A stretch of DNA of 49,531 nucleotides, taken from positions 1 to 49,531 of IMG/VR virus record IMGVR_UViG_3300032291_000658; one strand, 5' to 3'. The notes beneath the pieces are model-generated. The model did no database searches, was not told where the DNA came from, and worked only from the letters and a program-made list of their open reading frames with translations. The position numbers and the translations under genes were made by a program. Origin of the DNA: a virus. Below are positions 1-10,700 of the stretch, piece by piece; within the stretch, counting starts at the first letter, position 1, and every line of letters begins with the position of its first letter.

Positions 1-84
1 ACGACATTTGCTTCTGTTGTTGCTGGCGGTGGATCTAATAAAGTGCCTGTTTACTCTGATGGAACGAATTGGAGAATTGGTTAA
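1..84 (+). CDS. 3' end of a tail-fibre-like virion protein (partial)
   Basis: The reading frame is open from the first base and stops at 82-84, giving the last 27 residues of a protein that begins outside the window. The end, VYSDGTNWRIG, has the form commonly seen at the C-terminus of phage fibre and appendage proteins. The next genes are virion genes on the same strand. The exact product cannot be named from 27 residues. Confidence 0.6.
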   Translation, partial: TTFASVVAGGGSNKVPVYSDGTNWRIG

Positions 85-86
85 AC

Positions 87-176
87 ATGAACATCCATCA
101 AGTAAACAGCAAAGAAACAATGCCGCAGCAGCGTGCGATAGGTCGTATTAACCCTAATAATAATTTGGAGGCTTAA
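87..176 (+). CDS. possible 29 aa protein between fibre gene and internal virion protein
   Basis: A short frame runs from ATG at 87 to TAA at 174-176, two bases after the fibre stop and one base before the next start. A GGAGA at 71-75 lies 11 bases upstream as a weak ribosome site. The product is polar, Asn- and Gln-rich and has no recognisable domain. The tight packing favours a real gene, but it could equally be spacer that carries the GGAGG site for the next gene. Confidence 0.3.
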   Translation: MNIHQVNSKETMPQQRAIGRINPNNNLEA

Positions 177-177
177 T

Positions 178-3100
178 ATGCCCGGAGCCAGCATGGGCGG
201 AGGCCCTTCAAAACAAAAAATTGCGAGAGCAAAAGCAAAACAAGATGCCAACATAAAAGAAATAAATGATTATGCCGCAGCTAAAGGCGTGAAGCTGCCA
301 AGCAACTTTTACAACTTAATGGCAGAGCAAGGTAGAGATGTAGACTACTCTGGAAAAGGTAAAAACCTTACTTCTTTTGTTGACGATTACATAAAAGATA
401 GCAAAACTTTTTACATCAATGCCATAAGAGCCTCAACATATGGTTTTGTGCATTTAATGTATGGTGTTGACCCAAGTGCAGCAGACAGGCCGGGCCTTCC
501 TCAAAACCTAAGCAAACTTGGCCTTCAAAAAGTAATTCAAGAGGCTGTAGAAAATGGAGTCCCAACTACAGAAATTAAATCTGCGTTAGAACAGGGCCAA
601 GCACAGTTTGGCGCTCTTATTAAAGATGACAAGTTAACTGCGGCTTTTCTTAAATACGGAGTTCCTATTGCTCTGTCTTTTGCAATACCCGGCATTGGTA
701 GTCAAGTTGGTGGATTATTGACATCAAGCGGAGTCCTTGCTGGTGTATCCGCCGCTACAGCCGATATTATTGGAACAGCCATTACATCAACAATGTTCCA
801 AATGGCTCAAGGCGTTTCTTTTGAAGATGCGCTAAAAAAAGCAACGGGAGATGCTGTCTTAAGCGCCGGAACAAATTCTATTTCCGGCCAAATTACAACC
901 GCAGTTAACAATCCAATAATATCAAATGCACTTATTTCTGCTGGCACTACAGGAGCTAGAACTCTTCTAGAAGGTGGATCCGCTGAAGATGCCGTAAAGA
1001 ACGCTGTTAAATCTGGTGGCGTTTCTATGGGTGTGGCAACCGTCATCAAGAATATCCCTGATTACAGCAAGTTGCCTGTTCCAGCGCAAGACGCAGTAAA
1101 GAATGCCGTTACAAACGCCTTAAGCGGTAAAGATATAACGGATGGGCTCATATCGGGAGCAATAACATCGGCTGGCCAAGCGTTTAAAAATGTTTACAAC
1201 GCCAATGAAGCAACTCAAAAAGAACTTGGCCGTGATCTGACAAGCGATGAAGCATCAAAGTTTGCTTATTACACGACAGCGGGAGCTTTAAACGCAGAGA
1301 TACAAAACTTGGTTGTTGGGGAAAAATCCCTGAAGGCAATTGAGTCTGGGAAAGACACATTTACCTACGGCGGCAAATCCTTCGCTGTATCCACAAGCGA
1401 ACTTGAAAATTACTTCAAGACCAAGCTGACGGATGCTGGAATGAATCCGACAGCCGATGATGTCAATGCAGCTCTTGTTGAGTACGACAAAACAAAAGAT
1501 GCAAAAGGCGTGGCAAGTTTAATTGCCGACACCCGATCAATTGACGCTCAAGAAGTTAAAGATGCCTTTGCTAGACAAGGCGTTTACAACCTAACCCCCC
1601 AGCAAATTGAACAGTACGTCCAATCTGGCGCAGATGAAAAAGCCGTTATTGCAGAAATTGAAAGAGTTGCAGATCCTCTTGCAACCAATAGAGATGAATT
1701 AAATGAAATATACAAAACAGTTTTAAATGTAGACCCAACAAAGAAGGAGGCGGATGCATTTGTTGGAAAAACAGAAGCAGATGTGCTTGCGGCAATTACC
1801 AGAGCCAAAGATACATCCTACGATTTATATGAGCAAACCTACGGCAAAGCTCCTGAGTCTTCAGGCGATGTGTTGAAGTTGCTCAAAGATATATCAAACG
1901 ACAAAAATACAGCATGGAGCGATCTGGATAAGGCGATAGAGGCAGAAAATAAAATCACAGAAAGCTCCAATTTTGGCGAAGCTTATGCGGCTGCTAGAGC
2001 AGCATTTGGCCCAGATGCAACATTTGCTTGGACAAATCCAAAAACAGGGAAGACTGATCTATTTACAACAGAGTCTGCAACAGAAAAAACAGCAAAGGAA
2101 TCTGCATCGTTAATTACACAGGCTTCTTCAAATCAGAAAGCTGTTGATTATGTTAAATCAAAACTTGTAGACAACATACAAGATCCAAACTTTAACCCTG
2201 CCGATTTAAACAAAAAATCAATGTCGGCATGGGTGGATGCTTACGCCAAGGCAACTCCGGCTCAGCAAGCGGCTATGCTTAAGGGTTCCGATAGCTCAAC
2301 ATTTGCCGTAATTGACACAATGTTGCGGCAAACCCAGCAGTACAACCCAACTGGAAGCATCTCTGTCACTAAAGATACGGGTGACAAAATGATTGCCTCG
2401 CCAGTAACAAACTACTGGGGTGTTGCAAAAACAGGAGCCAACCTTGCAGCCGCTGATTTGGCGGCTTTGGGTGTGCGTGGCGTAGATATTATTGGTGAGT
2501 CTTTGGGCTACAACAATGACACCACCACGAGCATATTAAAACTGCTCGACGAGGATAAAGAAAAGCAACTCAGCAAGTTGGTTGGGTACGAAAAAACAAC
2601 CGCAGGCGGCGTGGCATCAGGCATCACATCTGCCGCAGCTTACTTATCTGGCGGCAAATGGGCCAGCGTTGCGGCAAATACTGGCATAGCTGCAAACTCT
2701 GCTTGGATGGAAGGCGAGAAAGCTGGCATGGGGCTAGTGGACAACGCTGCCAGAACTGCCGTTATGGCGACTATGGAAATGGTGGGGGAAACACTTGGCA
2801 TCCCCGGCATGGAAAAAATAATGAAGGGCATCCCTGTCGGCGGCACTGTAGACGACATGATTGCCGCCGTAAAGAGATCTGGCGCAGGTCTTTTAAACGA
2901 AGAAGCTTCTGAGTTGTTGACCACAACAATGCAGTTTGCAGCAGATAAATTTGCCAATTTTGGCCTTGCAAAAGACTCCACGGTTGAAGACTTTGCTCAG
3001 GCCATGAAAGATACCGTTGTTGCCACGGCGGCAGCGGTGGGCTCGGCTGGGAACATTGCAACAGCCTCAAACAATTTAAACAAAGCTCTGGATACAATTT

Positions 3101-4497
3101 CGCAGAGAGACTCCAACTATTACAACGGATCAAACTTAATTTCTGTTACTGCGCCAGATTTAGATTCCGCAGAATCCACGGTAACCCAAGAGCTTTTCCG
3201 TGGCACAAGGGATGATATTGTTCAACAATTAAAAGACGCTGGTCTTTCTGATGATCAGGCCATATCTAAAGCTAACCAAGCTATTGGCAAAGAATTTGTA
3301 AATACATCCGCCTTAGAAGCTGGGCTAGAAGAGACAGATATAAACCAAATTATTGGAAAGAATGCATCTGGGCAAGACATTACTTTGTCTGAGTTAATTG
3401 GCGCTACGGTTACAGGAACAGGATTGAGTGGAAATCCTGTCATCAATGAAGAATTCTCCAAGCAAATTTTGTCTATGGAGGACAGCGATGTAACCAGCGT
3501 TTTCAAAAATGCCGTGGATCCGTATTATGTTTCTATAGATGAAGCAAAAGATGCATTTGCTGCCGAGGGAATATTTAACCCAACACAAAAAGAGCTTAAC
3601 GATTACATTGGTAGCAAAATAGAAACTGAGTCCTTTAAGTCGTTGGCGGAGTATGCCGACCCAAGGGCGTTGACTAAGGCTGAAGTTGAACTTTTATTTA
3701 AAGAGCAGGGATACACCCCTAGCCAACAAGAGATAAATGACTTTGTTAATTATGTTCTTGAAAACAACACTGCAACCAATGTTAATTTAGAAACCAACCT
3801 AAACACAAAAATTCAAGAAAACCTTGAGCGCAACCAGAATCTTGAAACAAGAGTTTCTGAAATTCTAAGAACGCAGTACGACCCGCTTGCCACATTGCCA
3901 GATGAAATACGATCCGTTTTTAAAGACATCGGATATGAGCCAAGTGACGCAGAAATTGATCAATTTGTGGGCAACCTTTCCGAGGCGGAGCAAACCGATT
4001 TGGCTCGTAAATATGGTCAGCAAAGACTTGACACGGCGGCTAAAAAGCGCAGAAACAAATATGGGCAACTTATGGGCGACGGCGAAGAGCAAACCCCAGA
4101 ACCCATCATGGCCCCGACTGCTGATGTTTTCTACTACGGCAAAGACTTTAGCTCCAGCCCCCAGCAGATCTCTGAATCTGGTCAGATTGCCCCATACCGT
4201 CCTGTGGACATGTCGGAGTTTGGGCCTGACTACGATGCGATGCTTGGACTGCCAAAAGGCACTTTGTCGGCTCTCCCGGTTGTTCAGGCAGCAGGCGTTA
4301 CCCCGCCTCAAACTGCCATTGCGCCAACCCTAAATACAGGCGAAAATGTGCCAACCACGCCATCCACTCCAAAACCGACAGAAGCATCAAAATCCGCACC
4401 AAAGACTATTGAAGAACTCTTGGCAAACAATGAAGAGTTGACAGCAGAGGATTTGATACGGATCTTGCAAGAGCAGGGTAGTGAATTTATTCAGTAA
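178..4497 (+). CDS. very large internal virion / ejection-type protein with repeated helical motif
   Basis: The protein has 1439 residues. The start is supported by TTGGAGG at 165-171. Residues about 155-290 are Gly/Ala/Ile-rich and hydrophobic, as are about 790-950, which is typical of phage proteins that insert into the host envelope during DNA ejection. A short motif recurs at about residues 458, 505, 1121, 1168 and 1241: a helix with an F-G pair, then P-T/S, then E-I and F-V-G, for example FKEQGYTPSQQEINDFV. The C-terminus is Pro/Thr-rich and low in complexity. It lies directly upstream of three other presumed virion proteins. I do not recognise an enzyme domain. The role is inferred from size, composition and position. 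Confidence 0.6.
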   Translation: MPGASMGGGPSKQKIARAKAKQDANIKEINDYAAAKGVKLPSNFYNLMAEQGRDVDYSGKGKNLTSFVDDYIKDSKTFYINAIRASTYGFVHLMYGVDPSAADRPGLPQNLSKLGLQKVIQEAVENGVPTTEIKSALEQGQAQFGALIKDDKLTAAFLKYGVPIALSFAIPGIGSQVGGLLTSSGVLAGVSAATADIIGTAITSTMFQMAQGVSFEDALKKATGDAVLSAGTNSISGQITTAVNNPIISNALISAGTTGARTLLEGGSAEDAVKNAVKSGGVSMGVATVIKNIPDYSKLPVPAQDAVKNAVTNALSGKDITDGLISGAITSAGQAFKNVYNANEATQKELGRDLTSDEASKFAYYTTAGALNAEIQNLVVGEKSLKAIESGKDTFTYGGKSFAVSTSELENYFKTKLTDAGMNPTADDVNAALVEYDKTKDAKGVASLIADTRSIDAQEVKDAFARQGVYNLTPQQIEQYVQSGADEKAVIAEIERVADPLATNRDELNEIYKTVLNVDPTKKEADAFVGKTEADVLAAITRAKDTSYDLYEQTYGKAPESSGDVLKLLKDISNDKNTAWSDLDKAIEAENKITESSNFGEAYAAARAAFGPDATFAWTNPKTGKTDLFTTESATEKTAKESASLITQASSNQKAVDYVKSKLVDNIQDPNFNPADLNKKSMSAWVDAYAKATPAQQAAMLKGSDSSTFAVIDTMLRQTQQYNPTGSISVTKDTGDKMIASPVTNYWGVAKTGANLAAADLAALGVRGVDIIGESLGYNNDTTTSILKLLDEDKEKQLSKLVGYEKTTAGGVASGITSAAAYLSGGKWASVAANTGIAANSAWMEGEKAGMGLVDNAARTAVMATMEMVGETLGIPGMEKIMKGIPVGGTVDDMIAAVKRSGAGLLNEEASELLTTTMQFAADKFANFGLAKDSTVEDFAQAMKDTVVATAAAVGSAGNIATASNNLNKALDTISQRDSNYYNGSNLISVTAPDLDSAESTVTQELFRGTRDDIVQQLKDAGLSDDQAISKANQAIGKEFVNTSALEAGLEETDINQIIGKNASGQDITLSELIGATVTGTGLSGNPVINEEFSKQILSMEDSDVTSVFKNAVDPYYVSIDEAKDAFAAEGIFNPTQKELNDYIGSKIETESFKSLAEYADPRALTKAEVELLFKEQGYTPSQQEINDFVNYVLENNTATNVNLETNLNTKIQENLERNQNLETRVSEILRTQYDPLATLPDEIRSVFKDIGYEPSDAEIDQFVGNLSEAEQTDLARKYGQQRLDTAAKKRRNKYGQLMGDGEEQTPEPIMAPTADVFYYGKDFSSSPQQISESGQIAPYRPVDMSEFGPDYDAMLGLPKGTLSALPVVQAAGVTPPQTAIAPTLNTGENVPTTPSTPKPTEASKSAPKTIEELLANNEELTAEDLIRILQEQGSEFIQ

Positions 4498-4511
4498 GAA
4501 AAGAGGAAAAT

Positions 4512-5261
4512 ATGAGCGATGAGACTGTACCCACCAATACAAGCTCCTATACAGGCGACATAGGAAATGCCACAAACGACCCGGTTGTTGATACTTCTTT
4601 CTTTGGAGATCTTTTTGGGAACGTGGATATTGGCAATCTGGACTTCAGCAAGATTATTGGTGGTATAGGCGACTTATTTTCTGGCACATCTAGCGCCGGA
4701 GTTGGCGGTCAGCTTGCTGGTCTTGCAGGTATTGCCGCTTTATTGAACAAAATCTCTCCTCCTTCAGGGCCTCAATTTAGCGGTTACAAAGGCGGTATTC
4801 CGTCATACACCGCAGAACGAACTCAAAATCCAATCCCAACAACGATGCCCAATCCGGCATATGTGGCCCCTGCTGAAGGTCAAACAACAAACATCCCGCA
4901 AACTTTGCCACGCCGACCCGGCGCTGGCGGGATAACTTATTTCACACCTACAACTTACAAAGCCGCAGGTGGCGGCATCTCCTCGCTGGGAGATTACTCC
5001 GATGGTGGTCGTTTACTCAAAGGCCCCGGAGATGGCGTATCTGATTCAATCCCAGCAAGGATTGGAGAAAAGCAGGAGGCAAGATTGGCTGATGGTGAAT
5101 TCGTTGTGCCAGCCCGAATTGTTTCTGAGCTTGGCAATGGCTCTACTGAAGCTGGCGCTCGTAAGCTGTACGCCATGATGGACAGAGTCCAAAAGGCAAG
5201 ACGCAAGTCAATGAAGAATGTTGCCGCCGATTCAAAGGCGGAAAAGATGTTACCTGCATAA
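4512..5261 (+). CDS. virion protein with GEFVVPA motif
   Basis: The protein has 249 residues, with AGAGGAAAA before the start. The first half is Gly-rich and low in complexity (SSAGVGGQLAGLAG). The C-terminal third holds the pattern DGVSDSIPA, then LADGEFVVPARIVSELGNGS, then a helix, a module often seen in tail and ejection proteins of many phages. The extreme C-terminus is basic. It sits in the chain of late plus-strand genes, 14 bases after the 1439 aa gene and 9 bases before the next. A virion-associated role is inferred and no catalytic residues are visible. Confidence 0.55.
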   Translation: MSDETVPTNTSSYTGDIGNATNDPVVDTSFFGDLFGNVDIGNLDFSKIIGGIGDLFSGTSSAGVGGQLAGLAGIAALLNKISPPSGPQFSGYKGGIPSYTAERTQNPIPTTMPNPAYVAPAEGQTTNIPQTLPRRPGAGGITYFTPTTYKAAGGGISSLGDYSDGGRLLKGPGDGVSDSIPARIGEKQEARLADGEFVVPARIVSELGNGSTEAGARKLYAMMDRVQKARRKSMKNVAADSKAEKMLPA

Positions 5262-5270
5262 GGAATAATT

Positions 5271-6104
5271 ATGGTAGACGCAACAAAATCCACAACATTG
5301 CCAGCCACGGGCGGCGTTGAATCTTCAACACTATCTAACTGGGCTGGGCCGTATGTAACCAACATGCTTGGCAAGACGGAGGCATTAGCCAATGCGCCGT
5401 ACCAAACATACCAAGGCCCCCTGACTGCCGGAGAGTCTGGCCTTCAGTCCAAGGTTTTTCAAGGGCTTGGCAGTTTAAACTTCCCCGGGCAACTGGGGCA
5501 GACATTCTCCTCATCTCAAGCGCCAACAATTGGGGCTGACGGTCAACCTACTGGCGGCGGTGGTATTGCCTCTCAGTACATGAACCCATACTTGCAAAGC
5601 GTTCTTGCTCCTCAACTTGCAGAACTGCAACGCCAGTCCAAAATCCAGCAAATGCAAAATGCTGGCACTGCGACCAAGATGGGTGCTTTTGGAAGCTCGG
5701 GCCAAGCCCTGATGGATACTGAGTCGCAGCGAAATACGCTTGATCAGATAAATAAAGCAATCGGCACAGGTTACTCAAATGCTTACGACAAAGCTTTGGG
5801 CCAATTCAATGTCGAGCAGGGACAGGCTAAAACTCTTGCCGACATGATGAGCAAGGCAGGCGAAGAACAGCGTGGCATTGAGCAGCAGGGTGTTACTGCT
5901 GATTTAAACGAGTTCAATGCACAGCGTGATTACCCTCAAAAAATGTTGCAACTCCAGCAGTCCATGTTGCAGGGTCTTCCTATTTCTACTGTGGCTACCA
6001 CGCCAAATCAACAAAGTGGTTTGGGAAGCCTTACCTCCTCAATCGGTGGCTTGGGCAGTCTGCTGGAAAGTCTTAAAACCCTTGGCGTGAAGCTGGGAGG
6101 ATAA
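5271..6104 (+). CDS. coiled-coil internal virion protein
   Basis: The protein has 277 residues, with AAGGA upstream of ATG. After a Gly/Ser-rich first third, residues about 95-235 are long amphipathic helices rich in Gln, Glu, Ala and Lys, containing YMNPYLQSVLAPQLAELQRQ. A short LQGLPIS element follows, then a Gly-rich tail. The YMNPY motif followed by a helical body and a conserved LPIS-like end recurs in ejection or internal proteins of podovirus-like phages, as far as I recall the family. The gene ends two bases before the next start, so the two are probably translationally coupled. It carries one GTTTAAAC at 5473. Confidence 0.5.
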   Translation: MVDATKSTTLPATGGVESSTLSNWAGPYVTNMLGKTEALANAPYQTYQGPLTAGESGLQSKVFQGLGSLNFPGQLGQTFSSSQAPTIGADGQPTGGGGIASQYMNPYLQSVLAPQLAELQRQSKIQQMQNAGTATKMGAFGSSGQALMDTESQRNTLDQINKAIGTGYSNAYDKALGQFNVEQGQAKTLADMMSKAGEEQRGIEQQGVTADLNEFNAQRDYPQKMLQLQQSMLQGLPISTVATTPNQQSGLGSLTSSIGGLGSLLESLKTLGVKLGG

Positions 6105-6106
6105 AA

Positions 6107-7720
6107 ATGAATTTAGTTTCCATCCAAGAAAAGCTCAAAGATTTCCCAAATCAAGTCATCATGGCTTATGCCAATGGGCAGAACCCAGAAGTTCCAGCCT
6201 ACATGGCCCTTGCTGAACTTCAGCGCAGAAAGCGTATGCAACAAGGCTTGAAAGAGGCCCCGAAAGAGACTGTTAAAGATAAGATTGAGCGTGAATCTAC
6301 CCAGCAAACGGTTGGCCTGATGGATGCTCAGATGGCCGCTCAACAAGCTCAACAAGCTCAGCAACCACAACAGCCACAGCAAGAACCTCAACAAGCTCCT
6401 CAACAAGAGATGCCAGCAATGGCTGCTGGCGGGATTGCTCGTTTGCCCGTGGGTGAAATGTTTAATTACCGTGATGGCGGCATTGTTGCCTTTGCTGATC
6501 AGGGACTTGTTGACTACGAATCTCAAATGAGTGGCTCTGCCCCCATGAAACGTGGGAAGACAAAGCAAGAGGTGCGTGAAGAGATGGAAAAAGAGCGGGC
6601 CGAGAATATGCGGCGTGTTGCTATGGAAGGTCAGACAGAGCGCCCAGTTATGAGCCAAGACCCACGCTTACTTGGCGAAATCCCGCAAGTGCAAGAAGAT
6701 CAGGGCGCTCAGCGGCAACCTGCCGTCAGGCCACCCGCAGCCCCAAGACCAGTCGCATCAGAGGGTGTAAGCGCACTGCCTCGGCAAGATTTGGTTATGG
6801 ACTTATTGAAAAAATCTCAAGGGATGATTGACCAAAGACCTGAAATCCCAGAGACATATGAATCATTGATGGAGAAGGCAAAAGCAAAGAACCCGATCCT
6901 TCAAAAACCTATTGGTCAAGATTACCAAAGGAAGCTTGAGGAGCTTGCTCAGTTTGACAAAGAGTCTCAAAAGAAATTTGGTGAGCGTGAAGCCGCTAGA
7001 TCAAAGCAAGATTTCTATGACGCACTGATTGCCGCAGGCGAAGCCACTCGTGGTGGTGGCGGTATTGGCTCATTGCTTGGAGGATTTGGTAGAGCGTCAA
7101 GCGCCTCCAGAGCATCTGCTCAAGAGAGGGCAGCCAGACAAGAAGCCTTGCAGCGTGAGCAAGATTTAAACATGGCTAAGTTGAATTCTGAAATTGAAGC
7201 CCTGCGCCGTGCTGAAGCTATTGGCGATGTCAAGGCTCAACAAGAGTCCTTGGCAAAGATTGCTGAGATCAAGAACACCATGAAGCAAAATCAAATGACG
7301 CTTCAGGCTAATACAGCTCAAACTGCCGCCATGATTCGTGGTCAGGATATCCAAGCTAAAACTGCTCGAGATCAGACTGCTGCTTATCGTAAAAACGAGT
7401 TGTTTGATATTGCAGAACGTTTGAGACCTCAGTTTCCAAATCTGTCCGAAGAAAAGTTGCTGCAAAAAGCTTTGCCGTTTACACGGGCTGGTCTTGGCGC
7501 AGAATCAAAACTCGATGCTGTTACAGAAGGCAGGCTCAAAGAACTTGACAAGAAGCGTTTAATGAACGCTCAAATTTATGCCAATGATTCCAAAAAGCTT
7601 GAAGCAGCAAACGCTCCCTTGGATCAAGAAGAGCGCAGAATCAGGGGTGGTTTGGGAGGTTTACCATCGAGCGGTGGAACTAGAATCAAACTAGATGCAA
7701 ACGGTGTCCCTATTCAGTGA
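6107..7720 (+). CDS. Gln/Ala-rich internal virion protein
   Basis: The protein has 537 residues and starts three bases after the previous stop, with GGGAGG upstream. Residues about 70-105 are an almost pure Gln/Ala/Pro tract (AQQAQQAQQPQQPQQ). This is followed by two Gly-rich turns (AAGGIARLP, YRDGGIVAFADQG) and a long charged coiled-coil body from about 220 to 480. Such composition is typical of ejected or scaffold-like phage proteins. A Gly-rich patch at about 310-330 (RGGGGIGSLLGGFGRAS) could contact membrane. No enzyme motif is visible. The function is inferred from the neighbours, especially the giant ejected-type protein that follows. Confidence 0.5.
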   Translation: MNLVSIQEKLKDFPNQVIMAYANGQNPEVPAYMALAELQRRKRMQQGLKEAPKETVKDKIERESTQQTVGLMDAQMAAQQAQQAQQPQQPQQEPQQAPQQEMPAMAAGGIARLPVGEMFNYRDGGIVAFADQGLVDYESQMSGSAPMKRGKTKQEVREEMEKERAENMRRVAMEGQTERPVMSQDPRLLGEIPQVQEDQGAQRQPAVRPPAAPRPVASEGVSALPRQDLVMDLLKKSQGMIDQRPEIPETYESLMEKAKAKNPILQKPIGQDYQRKLEELAQFDKESQKKFGEREAARSKQDFYDALIAAGEATRGGGGIGSLLGGFGRASSASRASAQERAARQEALQREQDLNMAKLNSEIEALRRAEAIGDVKAQQESLAKIAEIKNTMKQNQMTLQANTAQTAAMIRGQDIQAKTARDQTAAYRKNELFDIAERLRPQFPNLSEEKLLQKALPFTRAGLGAESKLDAVTEGRLKELDKKRLMNAQIYANDSKKLEAANAPLDQEERRIRGGLGGLPSSGGTRIKLDANGVPIQ

Positions 7721-7727
7721 GGTTTAA

Positions 7728-10700
7728 ATGACTATCGAAGTCGAATTGGTTGATGGTCGAATTCTTGAATTTCCTGACGGGACTTCCCCTGAAGTCATCC
7801 AAAGTACAGCCCGAAAGGCAACGCAGGATAAGTATTTCGGTGTTAGCACCGCAGAGTTAAAGGCGGCTCCATCCGCCCCCATGTCTTTTGGTGATACAGC
7901 AAGGTCTGGCATCGCTGGACTGACAGGCGCTCTTGGCTCTGCTGTTTCCGCATTTGGAGCAGACACAGCCCCAGCCCAAGGCTTGAGATCCCTGACTGAG
8001 TCAATACAGTCAGGCATGACTCCAGAGCGCCTTGAGGAACAACGCCGCCGTGATGAGCTAATGCAAAGGTCTGAGAAAGAAGGCCTTGGCGCTCAAATCT
8101 TGGCTGGTGCTGGCGCTGTTGCTGAAGCGCCCATTCAATCAATTGCACAGGGCTTAGGCTCATCCATCCCTGCTATTGCCGCAGGTCTTGTTGCGGTAGT
8201 TGCTGGCGCTCCCGTAGCCATTGCTGGCGCAGTGGGTCTAGCCGCCCGTGCCATTTTTGGTGCAGTGCAAGGAGCAGGCGAAGCTAAAAGCGACATCTAT
8301 TCCAGCGTCAAAGCCAAGCTCATGGAGTCTGGCAAGAGCGAGGCCCAAGCCGAAGCTGAAGCCGCAAAGGCTCAAGAGTATGTAAGTAAAAATTTGCCCG
8401 GAATTATTGGTAGTTCTTTGGCTGGTGCAGTTGATGCAGCCACCGGCGTTGAATCTATTGTTGGCAAAGGTGCGCTTAAATCTTCTGTTAAGCCGCTCGA
8501 GAAACCAAGCCTGCTGCGTGAAACGTTTAAACAAGCAGGCAGCGAAGCGTTACCTGAAGGCATTCAGGGCGGTGTTGGTCAGGTCACTCAGAATGTTGCA
8601 CTGCAAAACGCAGGATTTGATACATCTACATTTGAAGGTGTGGCCGGAGCTACAACCCGTGATGCCTTGATGGGCGCTTTGACTGGCGGGGCAGTGACCC
8701 CGCTTCAGATGTCCAGCCTACGCCGTGATTACGAATTGGACAAGCAACGTAAAGTCGAAGAAGAGAGTCAAGCCCTAGAAGAAAAGCTTGCCCAAGAAGA
8801 GCAGGCCAGACAAGATCAAATAGCCAAAACCAAAGAAGATCTTGGTTTAAACATGGAGATTCCTGCGCTGCCCGCTCCGGCGGAGCAGATTGAAGAGCCT
8901 CCTGTTGCTGTCGATCCTCTAAAGAATCCACTTGGCAATATCCAGAAGAACGAGATTCCAGAGATCTCTCAAGTCATTGATGAGTATCGTCAGAACGCTG
9001 GCTTGCCACCTCTGAAGGATTATTCCGTTGAGGATCTGGTTGATGCCATGCCCGGCGAAGATCCAAAAGGCGAAGAAGCTCTTCTAAATCAATGGCTTAC
9101 AGCGAAGACTGGATGGACAAAAGAAAACAAAATGACCGCCCAGAATGTTCTGGAGCAGGCCAAGCTTAAGAATATTGAGACTAAGACCAAGGGATTTGAG
9201 GATTTCCTCGCTCGGGTAACTGGCTACAGAGATTTGACAACCATGTCTCAGCCGCAGCTTTATGCTGCGTTTACAGCGCTATCGTCTTTGCCTGAATCTG
9301 ATACAACGCAAATCCTCCCGGAGGGAACAAACGCCAGCCGCTTCAGCGAAGAGCAGTACCTGAAAGCCTTGGTGGGCGTTGATCAATTACTGGACGGCTT
9401 AGTTACGCCAGATGGCAGCCAAATCCCAGTTGATCGTGGTCAGGTGATTAAGGAAATCCAGCAATACACAGGATTAACAAACACCGAACACGCCGAATCT
9501 ATTCTGGATGAGGCCATCCGCACTGGCGACTTGGACTCCGTCAAGACACCTCGCTACCGCACGGTTGACCCAGCAACTGGTCAACTCAAGGGTGTGGCTT
9601 ATGACAGCCGTAAAGCTGCGGAAGCTGCCGCCAAGCAGAAGGGCTACGAGGTCAAAGAGATCACTGCCGAGGGTATCACTGCACCATCCACCGCTGCAAC
9701 GCTGCCAGAAGGTTTTGACATCCGCAAGGGCTCGTTTAAAGAAGGGGAGGCCCCAGAAGGCTACTCCATTCTGTCTGGCGATGAAGATTTGTATCGGGCC
9801 AAGACACCCGAAGAAGCCGCCTCCAAGAAGGCCAGTTTTGAGAAGACTCGCTCTGGCATGGCTAATGCCATTGACAACCAGATTACCCAGAAGCTCAACT
9901 CTGTTGAACAAAGCCAGATCCGCTTGGACAGAATGGAAGCCAAAGGTGAAGGGCAGACGGTCAGCTATGCCAAGGCCAAGGGTAAACACGCACAGCTTCA
10001 AGAAACAGTCAATAAGGATATTGAGGCTTTGCTTGCAAAGAAGGCTGGTTACGAAGCTCCTATTGCGATTAAGCCATTTGGCAAGAGGGCGGTAGGCCGC
10101 ACAGGCTTCACAATCTTTGAGGGCGACAAGGCCACAGCCACCTACCCATCACGCACTGCCGCCGAAGAGGCGATCCTTGCCACGCTGTCTGACAACCAAC
10201 TGCGCCAACTGACCAAAGATCAGGGCCGTCGTGGTCTGGGTAAGCGAGCCGAGACTGAACTCAAGCGCAGAACAGCCCCTCCCCCAGCGCAGGGTAAGAA
10301 GGTTTCCGAGGTCTTGGAAGGCATTGAAGAAGAGAAGAGAAAGCCCAAGCCAGTACCACCCGAAGTCAAGGCAAACATTGAGAAGCTCGAGAAAGAGCTG
10401 CGCCCGCTGCTGGAGAAACTCGGCCTTGGCAAAGTGACTTTAAACGTAGTTCAGGACATTGAGAACAACGCCGAAGGTGCGTTCTCCGAGACCCTGATGC
10501 GTATTGCAATGGACTCAAAAAAGCCTGTGCGTACCATGCGCCATGAGTCCATCCATGCGTTGAAAGAGCTTGGCTTCTTCACGCCTGCCCAGTGGAACAC
10601 CCTCCAGCGCATGGCAAAGGACAAGTGGATCCAGACGTATCTGAAGGACAAGAACGCAATCCACAATGGTAAATCCATGACACGCTTTGATGCGTACATG

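Noticed and set aside
3865-4333. Open frames on both strands inside the 1439 aa gene
   Set aside because: They lie in other frames of a strong gene with no ribosome site and no recognisable product.
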